DNA from: Neptunomonas japonica JAMM 1380
Lineage (GTDB): Bacteria > Pseudomonadota > Gammaproteobacteria > Pseudomonadales > Balneatricaceae
DNA: 64,000 bases
Assembly (NCBI RefSeq): GCF_016592555.1
Contig: NZ_AP014546.1
Span: 434,001 to 498,000, forward strand
Direction of reading: 5' to 3'
Numbering within the stretch: position 1 is the first letter of the stretch; each line of letters begins with the position of its first letter. This document shows, one piece after another, positions 16,616 through 25,386 of the stretch. The position numbers and the translations under genes are program-made. Below the pieces are notes generated by a model. It saw only the letters and a list, made by a program, of their open reading frames with translations, was not told the origin of the DNA and made no database searches.

Positions 16616-19600
16616 TTAACGCTCAAATAGCTCATCAACTTTATTCTCTGTTTTTTCATCTTGAATATTGTCTAAAATTTGCTCAGTCTGAAGTGGTTCT
16701 TTTTGATCTTTTTCATTGGCCGCTAAAATAGGCATAGGGTCTAAATGCCTCCAAGCGGGCATGGCCGCTAAAAGGCTGGCCATTAATGATCCTGCTCTAA
16801 GTGCCCAGCTAACAAAACCGGCAGTCAAGGTTATGCTTACACCCGTGATGGCTTCTGCGCTTAACTCTAGTTCTTTTTCTTTCGCCATTTCTGATTCATC
16901 AAGATCTTGAAGCATTTTATCTAGATCATCTAAGAACTCGAGGCTCTTAGTACTTGAGTCACTAGGCTCTACTGTAGCAATGCCATCATCTTTCCAGAAT
17001 GAAGCAAGTTCTTGAAGGAATGTCTGTGTTATTTCAACACTAGGCTTAGTGTCTTCTGTTGTTTTAATTGTAGACGGTCTTTCTGACAAAACGCTTAGAA
17101 AAAGGTCATTGGGTGTGAGAGGTGTTGGTGTAGCCGTAGCCGTTATAAACGCAGGGGTTAATGAGCTACTGTCGTCGAAAATAGTTTCTGTCGCGTTTTC
17201 TGTATCATTAGTTTCATTCGTGTCGTTGGTTTCTTCTATTTCTGAGGTATTTTCATCATCTGGCTCTTCTGTCGGTGGCGTTGTTGGCTGCTCTGGTTCA
17301 GGTGTAATAGGAATGATTACGCTAGGGGGGCTATCAATACCGTTAATTGTGATAGCGATATTATGCGTAGTACCGTCGGCGCTCATGACTGTAAAAGTAT
17401 CAAGTAAAGATTGAGATCCACTTAATACTTGGATAGTTGCTTGAGAGTTATCAGCTGAATAACTCCATGCTCCAGTAGTGTTGATGCTTATGATGCCATA
17501 GTTTCCAGTAATGCTAGCAGGTAGGAAACTTGATTGTCCTGGGTCTACGTCGGTAATCGAGAGTGTGCCGGATGTACTTAAGAGTAAATTAACATCAAGG
17601 TTTTTTGTAACGGTGCCAGTATTGTCACCGTCAATAACTGCAGGATCGTTGATATTAGACAGCGTGATGCTGATGGTCTGCGCAGTGCTACCGCCTGCAT
17701 CATCGGTGACGGTGACCTCAAAACTGTCGCTCCCAAACCAGTTCGCATCGCTGGGTGTATACGTCCACGCGCCACTGCTCGCATCAATGCTTGGCGTGCC
17801 GTTGCTGGCCGCTGTGCCGCTGATGCTGAAGTAACTGCCATCGGTTAAGCCATCGGCATCGGTGGCGGTGAGGGTGCCGGTGACCACCACGCCTTCGGCG
17901 GCGGAGCCTGATGTGTTGCCGCCAATGCTGGCCGGATCATCGGTGTTGGTGATCGTGATAGACACCGCTTGGGTGGTTGTGCCGCCTGCATCATCGGTGA
18001 CGGTGACCTCAAAACTGTCGCTCCCAAACCAGTTCGCATCGCTGGGTGTATACGTCCACGCGCCACTGCTCGCATCAATGCTTGGCGTGCCGTTGCTGGC
18101 CGCTGTGCCGCTGATGCTGAAGTAACTGCCATCGGTTAAGCCATCGGCATCGCTGGCGGTGAGGGTGCCGGTGACCACCACGCCTTCGGCGGCGGAGCCT
18201 GATGTGTTGCCGCCAATCGTGGCCGGATCATCGGTGTTGGTGATCGTGATGGACACCGCTTGGGTGGTTGTGCCGCCTGCATCATCGGTGACGGTGACCT
18301 CAAAACTGTCGCTCCCAAACCAGTTCGCATCGCTGGGTGTATACGTCCACGCGCCACTGCTCGCATCAATGCTTGGCGTGCCGTTGCTGGCCGCTGTGCC
18401 GCTGATGCTGAAGTAACTGCCATCGGTTAAGCCATCGGCATCGCTGGCGGTGAGGGTCCCGGTGACCACCACGCCTTCGGCGGCGGAGCCTGATGTGTTG
18501 CCGCCAATCGTGGCCGGATCATTCTGCGGTGTCACATCAATCGTAATTGTATTGGTCGAAGGGTCAGTATCTACGCCACTGTTAGCCGTGCCACCGTCAT
18601 CCTGAACCTGGAATGTAAAGGCGTCGTAGCTTGAACCATTGCCGTTAAGCGCTGGCTTGAATTTGAGTTTTCCAGCGTTGATGTCTGTTATGGCTATTGA
18701 GTCGAGGTTAATTAGCGTTTCTCCTCCATCGATAATGCCATCCCCGTTACTATCTAGAAAAAGATCTCCGTTTATCGGTGCGCTCGTGATAATTATATTA
18801 AGTAAATTATTCGCAGGGGAATCACTGCTGTCGGTAAAACCAAAATCACTGGCAGCAAAAACAAAGTCAGTATCTTCCAGCGTCGCTACTGTTTTGTTTG
18901 TGCCGGCCGGCGCATCGTTAACGTCACTGACGTTGATCGTCACGGTGATGTCTGACGACAGCTGGCCGTCATTATCTTCAACGGTGTAGGTGAAGCTATC
19001 GGCCCCGACGAAGTTCAGGTTACCGGTATAAGAAAACGTCCCGTCGCTGTTGTTGGTTAAGCTACCGTTGCTGGGGCCAACGGTCACCGTGGTAGTACTC
19101 AGCACCACCGTGCCATCCACATCGGCAACATGGCTACTGATATCAATGGCGGTGGCGGTCTCTTCCAGAGCGGCCACGACCAGCGTGGTGCCGGTCGGCG
19201 CATCGTTAATTCCGGTGATAGAAATTGACGCCGTATTAAGCGCAAAACTAAAAGCACCGGATGTATCGAAAGTGCTGGTATCTACTTTGGTTCCAGTGGT
19301 ACCTGAAGTTTGATCCCAAGCCGAGAAAGTAATAAATGCAATATCAGAATTTTTCTGATCAGGCACAAATCGTAAGCTATCAGAATCACGCAACAATAAG
19401 GATTGGTAAAATGAGACAGTGTCCACATCCAGCCAGCCTCCACCGATATTGTATTGCCAAGTACCATTGCTGTTGTCTATTGAAGTAATAGCAATGCCTT
19501 CTAGTGCGCCTGCGTCCGCATCGGTAATGCTATTGCCGCCATTACTGGCGATAATTTCAGAAACAAGATTACCGCCGTTGTTTACGTTATCTTCAGTAAT

Positions 19601-22600
19601 GGCTGTCAAGAACATGCCAGCGACAGTTGGCATTTCTGGCGCATCATTGACAGCAGTTACCACTGTGCTGATAGAGACTAAACTACTGCTTATCGATGAA
19701 GAGCCTCCTGGGCTTGAAGCATCCGCAGTGGCTGCTGTAGCACCAGAGGTAAAGCCGCCAGAGTAGGTATTATCAAGTGCGCGAAGTGATAGAACATCGG
19801 GCGAGCCGTTGTAATCGGTGCTGGGGACAAAACGGATACTGGTTGATGTATCAAGTGCTAAAGAATTGGGGTAGGCAATATTTCCGATGTTATACCAGTT
19901 TGAACCCGTATCAGTAGAGTACTGCCATGTGCCTTGTGAGGCGTTTTCAGGGTTGTTAGTGATCAAGACCCCAGACATGCTAGAACCTGCATCAACATCG
20001 TTGAATGACCCAGAAAATAGATTGCTAATGGTTTCACCGGCAGGGTTCGTTAAGTCTTCAGTGATACCCGGTAAGGACCCGCCGCCAACAGTCGGTGCGT
20101 TATTGGCAGCTGTCACTGTGATAGCAACATTGTTGCTGACCTCGGTGTTATCAGCTGCTAGATTGAAAATTTCGTCTGAGGAAAGGGCGCGAGTGTAAAT
20201 TCTTGCATCGTCTATTAGACCGTTGAAGTCAAAGTTAGCGTCACCGTCGTTGGGGTGTGCTCCGATACGCGACTCTCCAAACCAACCGGTATAAGTGATT
20301 GATGATGTCAGCGTGGCTGAGCCAACAACTGCTCCATCAATATATAACTTTTGAGTGTTCGATACGTCATCGAAGCTAAACGCTATATGATGCCAATTCC
20401 CATCTGACAGACTGATGTTACTTTCAATGAATTGGTATGAGCTGCCGTCGTAAAAAAATCCGGTAACCCCTTTTGAGCCGTCATCGACTCTAAGAGCGAT
20501 ATCGCCTCCTAGCGTGATAACCTCCCCACCATTGATGTCGAAGCTGGAGTAGTTGACCCAGGCGGCTAGAGTCACATTCGCTGGATCACCAAACATTGAA
20601 GCTATCTGAACATAGTCGCGGTCGCCGTCCAGGCTTAATACTTCCCCGCGGGTTGCGTCGGTTACGCTTGACGCATTGTTTATAAGTACTCCATTCTGTG
20701 AAACGCCAACGCTGTCGTCGATGGCATTACCGGCATCGAAGCTGTAATAACCGGTCATGTCAGCGCCCAAGGATGTCGTCATCTGTAGAGAGACTGCTCC
20801 ACTAAAGCTGGTGTCGGGTGTGAAGGTCATCCCTTCTAATGCGGCGTTTAGATCGGATTCACTTCCATGAACTGTCATAAATGAGCTAGCGTTGGCCCCG
20901 CCAAGAATGGATAATCCCGTCGTCTGTGACAAGGTAAGTATTCCGTCATTTACGGAGATGAAAACCTGAAGGCGAGTATCCGTTGTACCATTGGTATCGC
21001 TTACCGAGACGGCATTACCATTGGTGGCGTTAAACGTTAGTGTCTGATTTTCGCCAATGCTTTGTGCGCCTGGTAATGTCTGGGTAAATACGCTCGGAGA
21101 AGTCGTAATGACGTTCATTGAGAATTCAGACGTTGCACCGTAATTTCCACTTCCCAGATCCACTGTGGCTGTTGAGCTGACTCGATCATTTGCAGCAATT
21201 GATACACCAAACACTGCATTAATTGAAGCGTCACCATTTATATCTGTTGTAACAGAAATGTAGCCAAGGTAAGTTTCGCCTTCGCCGTGCCCGCTAGGGT
21301 CTTCTGTACCAACAGGACTGCTAAAAAATTCAATACGATAAGTAGTATTTGGGTTTGAGTTTATCTGTCCTGTAATGGTTGTATTTACCCCAGAAACACT
21401 AGCAGCAAAGAGCACAGGGAAGTTTTGTAAGCTGTTTGCACCAGTATCTCCATCTCCGTCGACAAGGTCATTCGCAGTTACGCCGTCATTGCCTAAATCA
21501 ATCCCTTGTTGGGTGTTTGAATGGATAGAATTTCCAAGGATTGTATTATCGGTAGCCGCATTATCTGAAAGTAAGATGCCATCGCCTGCGTTGAAAGCAA
21601 TAATATTACCTGCGCCTGCTTCTGTTCCGCCTATCGTATGGTTAGATTCAGTAGTGATGCGTATGCCGTTAGTGCCATTACTAATAGCGGTTGTACTGTC
21701 TGAGCCAACGCCAATATAGTTGCCTTGGATGACTGTTCCTGTTGTTCCGGTACCTGGGCTGGCTCCATCGCTGATAATGATGCCGTCGCTGTTGTTACCC
21801 GAAATAACATTGCGTGCTGCTGATGTTGTACCACCAATGATGGTGTTATCTGCACCACTTTCTATTTGTATCCCTCTATCGCTGTTACCTAAATCAAGTA
21901 GGCCGGTTACATCCGTACCGATATAGTTGCCTTTAATGATGGTTCCATCGGCATTCTGAATGTAAATACCATCAGAGTTACCACTAATGATATTACGCGC
22001 CGCTACCGTGGTTCCGCCAATGGTATTTGCGTCTGCATTACTACTAATCTCAATACCAGCAGCAGTGTTGCCTACACTAATGGTGCCGGTTATATCGGTG
22101 CCAATGAAGTTGCCTTGTACGGTGTTATTTGTTGTGCCAGTACCCGTAATGAAAATACCATTATCATTGTTGCCTGATATGATATTTCGCTCGTTTGTAG
22201 TGGTTCCACCAATTACATTATTGGTGGAACCACTTTCTAGGCGTATACCATCTATGCTGTTACCTATATCTGTAAGGCCGTCAGAGCCGATGCCGATATA
22301 ATTGCCTGAAATAGTATTGTTATCGGAGCCGTATGAAACGATACCGTTTTGGTTACCACCTATGATGTTCCCTGAATTAGCTACTGTCCCTCCAATTGTT
22401 GTGGTTTGTGTGGTGCCTGAAAGCTCAATACCCGCAGACCCATTACCAATACTACCCAGCCCGCTCGCGTTCACACCAATGTAGTTTCCCGCGATGACGG
22501 TGCCAGTTGCAGTACTTTGGAGTTGAATGCCATCATCGTTATTGCCTGCAATAACGTTGCGATCAGATGCCGTAGTGCCACCAATAATATTATTACTGCC

Positions 22601-25276
22601 GCTGATACGAATACCGTCATAGGTGCTGCCCAAGTCAGCAATACCGTCCGTGCCTATATAGTTCCCTGCGATCAAGTTGTTGCTGGAGTCTATCTTTATA
22701 CCGTCATTTCCAGCATTGAGTATTTGTAAGCCACGAATAGTACTGCCATCGCTTCCTTCTTGAAGCCAAAGCCCATTGACCACACCTGCCGAACTACCAT
22801 CAATTGCTATCAGCGGTGCTCCGCTAAAGTCGGTTTCGGTTGTACCATTGATGATTACTGCTTCAGTGATAGCGGGGAGAGCTGAGGTTAATGAAATCGT
22901 ATGAATGCCTGATCCAGCAATATTAAAGTTTATGGTATCTGTGCCGGAGGTATTGTTAGCCGCGATAATTGCTTCACGCAAAGAGATAGCAGCATCACCT
23001 CCTTTATTTAGGTTTAGCCAGGCAGTATCTTGGCTGGCATTGCCGTTAGTAATGCCGCTATCATTATCATTTGTTGCCGTGTCGACAGTGAGGGATGTAA
23101 CAGCGGACGTGACCGTAATGCTGTAATCCTCAACTTCTCCAAACCCTATTATCTCGTTCGATGCCGGCGCATCTTGATATTTAACACTGGTGCGCATGAC
23201 TGTTGTGCCTGCTACTGCATCAGTAGGGGCGAGAATGGATAATGTATAAGGCCCGTTAGCCATCACATTGGTTGCTAGCGTATAGCTTTCATTTATGTCG
23301 AGAAAGTCGCCGTCTTGGTTCCAGTCTATCCAAGTATTAATGTATTCATCACTATAAGCATTAATAGTGATGGATAGGTCATTAGATGTACCTGCTGCTA
23401 CACTAGCAAACTGAGCAGTGTAGTCGCCGTACCCCCCGCCATCTTGTCCTGTCGTGTTATTGATACCTGCAAAGGTAACATTAGTGATCCATTCAAAAGT
23501 GTTATTCGCTCCATATGATGTTGGGTAGGTAGAATCTGTGACCATGACATCGATTGCTTGAGTATCTGATCCATCAATGCCATCACTTGCTTGGACGATT
23601 ACCTTGTAAACATTATCTAGGTTAGTGTCAGTTGGGCTTGAAAACTCCGGAGCTGATGCAAATGTGAGCACCCCCGTAGTAGGGTTGATTGAAAACTTTA
23701 AAGCATCGTCTCCACCCGAAATGCTATAAGTCATAGTGCCGCTATTGTTATCAATAGCCGATACTGTTGCTACACTTGTAGTGCCATCTATGACAGAAAT
23801 ATTTGCTGTATCATTTCCGCCACTACTAATAATAACGGGTATATTTCCAACATTATTATAGAGCTCGGTAATGTCTGAACTGGTTAGTGCTCGATTGTAT
23901 AAACGTACTTCATCAAGAAGGCCGTCATAATCACTGCTGACGCCATCAGTAGCTCCCATTCGTAGAGCTACGGTATTATCAACACTACCGATTAGTGCAT
24001 TTGTTGCTGAATCAGCGAGGGTATTATCAATATATAATGAGAAGTCATTGCCGCTTCGCGTCCCGACTACATGGTGCCACTCTCCGTCGAATAAACCTCC
24101 TGCTGTAAGGGTTTGGAGTTGCGCTCCTGATGTGATTAGGAAATTTACTTCCCCCGAGCCTGAGCCATAAAGTATATAGCCATCTGCGCCAATAGAGTCA
24201 CCTACAAGCCTAGCTGCTGTCCCTAATGATGTTGAGTTAAACCAGAAGCCAACAGAAAAGTCGCCACTTCCAAAGTCTGTAGCGACAGCATCGGGAGCGT
24301 CTACATAATCGAAGTCGCCGCTAAAATTTAACGCCCCAGAACCGACAATGCCTGTTGAGTAAACTGGAGACCCAATTAAGGAGGCGTTATTGGCTGATGC
24401 GCTACTATCAAAAGCAGTAGAGCCACTGCCCTCGTCAAAGGTGTAATGTGCGACAAGGCTGCTAGTGATATCTAGCGTTACTTGCCAGTCAGCTTGTGTA
24501 TATGAGGGTATAACTATATTGGTTTCGATATTCCCCGTTGAATATTCAAGTTCCCAGTCTCCGCCAAGTTCTGCATGGCCTGTTAGATCATCAGATGCGG
24601 CAATGTCTGCTAGTGTAAGTTCGGATAGTTGCTCTATTAATGTTTGGCCATTGCCAGAAGATACTAAGTTGCAACCGTAAATCAAAATGTCGGCTTGAGT
24701 ATTAAGTGATTCTCCCCACTGCCGAAGTTGGTTTTGATATTCTGGCAGGCTGTTATTACTAAGTTGGGCGCTACCTAGGTCAATCGTCCCATCACTACTA
24801 TGAGAGAGAATATGAATAGCATCTAGGTTGGTGTAGTTCGCAAGTACTTCTGTAATGTGCTCAACGCCATTGATATGAGAGTTAAGCACCAACACGCTTA
24901 TGTTACGAGCATCTTCAGTTTGTCGCTTTATGTCTTCTAGTAACCGTTCGTAATCAGGTACGTTTGAATTTATGAAGACGATTTCGTGACGAATACTTGT
25001 TTCTTGGGTTGCTGTTATTGGTAAAAGCTTTTCGGGCTCGAGCACTGAGTGGTTAGTGCTTTCACTTTCTAGTTGAGATGGTTGTACATTAATACGTGCG
25101 ACTTCTGCTTCTGCATCCCGCAAAATGTTGGAAATAGCATCATCAATTTCTGCAATACTGGTATTTGTTAAAACATCAAGGCCAGGCACATCTGCAGAAA
25201 GCAAAATGCGGGGTTCAAGCCCTTCGATAACGGGTGCTTTATATCCTTGCTTACGTTTGAAAGCAGACTTATTCAT
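16616..25276 (-). CDS. Giant LEPR-XLL / DUF4347 surface protein with LamG, beta-helix and VCBS-like repeats
   Basis: About 2,886 residues if it starts at the ATG 25276 (MNKSAFKRKQ). An ATG at 25291 and a TTG at 25312 are also open, and none has a good ribosome-binding site. The order is: basic N-terminus with LEPRILLSAD (residues 20-29), DUF4347 (about 95-268), LamG-like domain (270-475), cadherin-like stretch (490-580), GEVED domain (585-720, ends GFGEVEDYSI), right-handed beta-helix with six GNYIG-type modules (765-1260), a second LamG domain (1505-1715), several cadherin/Ig-like domains joined by NDAP linkers, three nearly identical 97-residue VCBS-like repeats (about 2250-2545), a Thr/Glu/Asp-rich linker, and a hydrophobic segment (TAGFVSWALRAGSLMASLLA) before a charged tail. 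No RTX nonapeptides and no Sec signal peptide are seen. It is probably a cell-surface adhesin exported by the products of the three upstream genes. Confidence 0.9.
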   Translation of the reverse strand: MNKSAFKRKQGYKAPVIEGLEPRILLSADVPGLDVLTNTSIAEIDDAISNILRDAEAEVARINVQPSQLESESTNHSVLEPEKLLPITATQETSIRHEIVFINSNVPDYERLLEDIKRQTEDARNISVLVLNSHINGVEHITEVLANYTNLDAIHILSHSSDGTIDLGSAQLSNNSLPEYQNQLRQWGESLNTQADILIYGCNLVSSGNGQTLIEQLSELTLADIAASDDLTGHAELGGDWELEYSTGNIETNIVIPSYTQADWQVTLDITSSLVAHYTFDEGSGSTAFDSSASANNASLIGSPVYSTGIVGSGALNFSGDFDYVDAPDAVATDFGSGDFSVGFWFNSTSLGTAARLVGDSIGADGYILYGSGSGEVNFLITSGAQLQTLTAGGLFDGEWHHVVGTRSGNDFSLYIDNTLADSATNALIGSVDNTVALRMGATDGVSSDYDGLLDEVRLYNRALTSSDITELYNNVGNIPVIISSGGNDTANISVIDGTTSVATVSAIDNNSGTMTYSISGGDDALKFSINPTTGVLTFASAPEFSSPTDTNLDNVYKVIVQASDGIDGSDTQAIDVMVTDSTYPTSYGANNTFEWITNVTFAGINNTTGQDGGGYGDYTAQFASVAAGTSNDLSITINAYSDEYINTWIDWNQDGDFLDINESYTLATNVMANGPYTLSILAPTDAVAGTTVMRTSVKYQDAPASNEIIGFGEVEDYSITVTSAVTSLTVDTATNDNDSGITNGNASQDTAWLNLNKGGDAAISLREAIIAANNTSGTDTINFNIAGSGIHTISLTSALPAITEAVIINGTTETDFSGAPLIAIDGSSAGVVNGLWLQEGSDGSTIRGLQILNAGNDGIKIDSSNNLIAGNYIGTDGIADLGSTYDGIRISGSNNIIGGTTASDRNVIAGNNDDGIQLQSTATGTVIAGNYIGVNASGLGSIGNGSAGIELSGTTQTTTIGGTVANSGNIIGGNQNGIVSYGSDNNTISGNYIGIGSDGLTDIGNSIDGIRLESGSTNNVIGGTTTNERNIISGNNDNGIFITGTGTTNNTVQGNFIGTDITGTISVGNTAAGIEISSNADANTIGGTTVAARNIISGNSDGIYIQNADGTIIKGNYIGTDVTGLLDLGNSDRGIQIESGADNTIIGGTTSAARNVISGNNSDGIIISDGASPGTGTTGTVIQGNYIGVGSDSTTAISNGTNGIRITTESNHTIGGTEAGAGNIIAFNAGDGILLSDNAATDNTILGNSIHSNTQQGIDLGNDGVTANDLVDGDGDTGANSLQNFPVLFAASVSGVNTTITGQINSNPNTTYRIEFFSSPVGTEDPSGHGEGETYLGYISVTTDINGDASINAVFGVSIAANDRVSSTATVDLGSGNYGATSEFSMNVITTSPSVFTQTLPGAQSIGENQTLTFNATNGNAVSVSDTNGTTDTRLQVFISVNDGILTLSQTTGLSILGGANASSFMTVHGSESDLNAALEGMTFTPDTSFSGAVSLQMTTSLGADMTGYYSFDAGNAIDDSVGVSQNGVLINNASSVTDATRGEVLSLDGDRDYVQIASMFGDPANVTLAAWVNYSSFDINGGEVITLGGDIALRVDDGSKGVTGFFYDGSSYQFIESNISLSDGNWHHIAFSFDDVSNTQKLYIDGAVVGSATLTSSITYTGWFGESRIGAHPNDGDANFDFNGLIDDARIYTRALSSDEIFNLAADNTEVSNNVAITVTAANNAPTVGGGSLPGITEDLTNPAGETISNLFSGSFNDVDAGSSMSGVLITNNPENASQGTWQYSTDTGSNWYNIGNIAYPNSLALDTSTSIRFVPSTDYNGSPDVLSLRALDNTYSGGFTSGATAATADASSPGGSSSISSSLVSISTVVTAVNDAPEMPTVAGMFLTAITEDNVNNGGNLVSEIIASNGGNSITDADAGALEGIAITSIDNSNGTWQYNIGGGWLDVDTVSFYQSLLLRDSDSLRFVPDQKNSDIAFITFSAWDQTSGTTGTKVDTSTFDTSGAFSFALNTASISITGINDAPTGTTLVVAALEETATAIDISSHVADVDGTVVLSTTTVTVGPSNGSLTNNSDGTFSYTGNLNFVGADSFTYTVEDNDGQLSSDITVTINVSDVNDAPAGTNKTVATLEDTDFVFAASDFGFTDSSDSPANNLLNIIITSAPINGDLFLDSNGDGIIDGGETLINLDSIAITDINAGKLKFKPALNGNGSSYDAFTFQVQDDGGTANSGVDTDPSTNTITIDVTPQNDPATIGGNTSGSAAEGVVVTGTLTASDADGLTDGSYFSISGTAASNGTPSIDASSGAWTYTPSDANWFGSDSFEVTVTDDAGGTTTQAVSITITNTDDPATIGGNTSGSAAEGVVVTGTLTASDADGLTDGSYFSISGTAASNGTPSIDASSGAWTYTPSDANWFGSDSFEVTVTDDAGGTTTQAVSITITNTDDPASIGGNTSGSAAEGVVVTGTLTATDADGLTDGSYFSISGTAASNGTPSIDASSGAWTYTPSDANWFGSDSFEVTVTDDAGGSTAQTISITLSNINDPAVIDGDNTGTVTKNLDVNLLLSTSGTLSITDVDPGQSSFLPASITGNYGIISINTTGAWSYSADNSQATIQVLSGSQSLLDTFTVMSADGTTHNIAITINGIDSPPSVIIPITPEPEQPTTPPTEEPDDENTSEIEETNDTNETNDTENATETIFDDSSSLTPAFITATATPTPLTPNDLFLSVLSERPSTIKTTEDTKPSVEITQTFLQELASFWKDDGIATVEPSDSSTKSLEFLDDLDKMLQDLDESEMAKEKELELSAEAITGVSITLTAGFVSWALRAGSLMASLLAAMPAWRHLDPMPILAANEKDQKEPLQTEQILDNIQDEKTENKVDELFER
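17648..18520 (-). repeat. Three tandem 291-bp near-identical repeats inside the adhesin gene
   Basis: Period exactly 291 bp (97 codons). Equivalent landmarks (GGCCGGATC on the plus strand) fall at 17930, 18221 and 18512. The copies differ at only a few bases except for the divergent edge of the last copy. Their GC is visibly higher than in the flanking adhesin sequence. Each encodes one VCBS/cadherin-like domain (GTLTASDADGLTDGSYFSI ... VTVTDDAGG). Confidence 0.95.
21500..22740 (-). repeat. Beta-helix coding repeats (six GNYIG-type modules)
   Basis: Degenerate modules of roughly 50-60 codons each carry GN(Y/F)IG, (D/I)GI and IIGGTT followed by RN(I/V)I(S/A)GN. The pattern fits coils of a right-handed parallel beta-helix. 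Divergence between modules is much greater than in the 291-bp repeats, so these are old. Confidence 0.8.
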
Positions 25277-25386
25277 ATGAAATAGAGACATCACAATTAG
25301 TAGAAAAAACAAATGAATATTTTTCTGTACACAATTAAAAAATAGACCAGTTTGGCTGATTCAACAAATATAAAATGTTGAGGTTT

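Noticed and set aside
17578..18423. Repeated open frames of 85-107 codons on both strands inside the 291-bp repeats
   Set aside because: They exist only because the GC-rich repeat has few stops; the adhesin frame runs through all copies and the alternative products have no family features or ribosome-binding sites.
17648..22740. Possible CRISPR or other DNA repeat array
   Set aside because: The repeat units are long, contiguous and coding, with a period divisible by three; no short repeats with unique spacers.
18639..23242. Many plus-strand open frames of 60-116 codons opposite the adhesin gene
   Set aside because: Antisense shadows with low-complexity, hydrophobic or Ser/Val-rich translations and no start signals.
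16616..25276. RTX adhesin secreted by a type I system
   Set aside because: No GGxGxD nonapeptides were seen in the translation and no ABC exporter or TolC gene lies in the window.
25276..25312. Adhesin start at TTG 25312
   Set aside because: No ribosome-binding site; it would add a hydrophobic stretch that family N-termini of the MxKxxxKRK...LEPR type do not have. The ATG at 25291 cannot be excluded.
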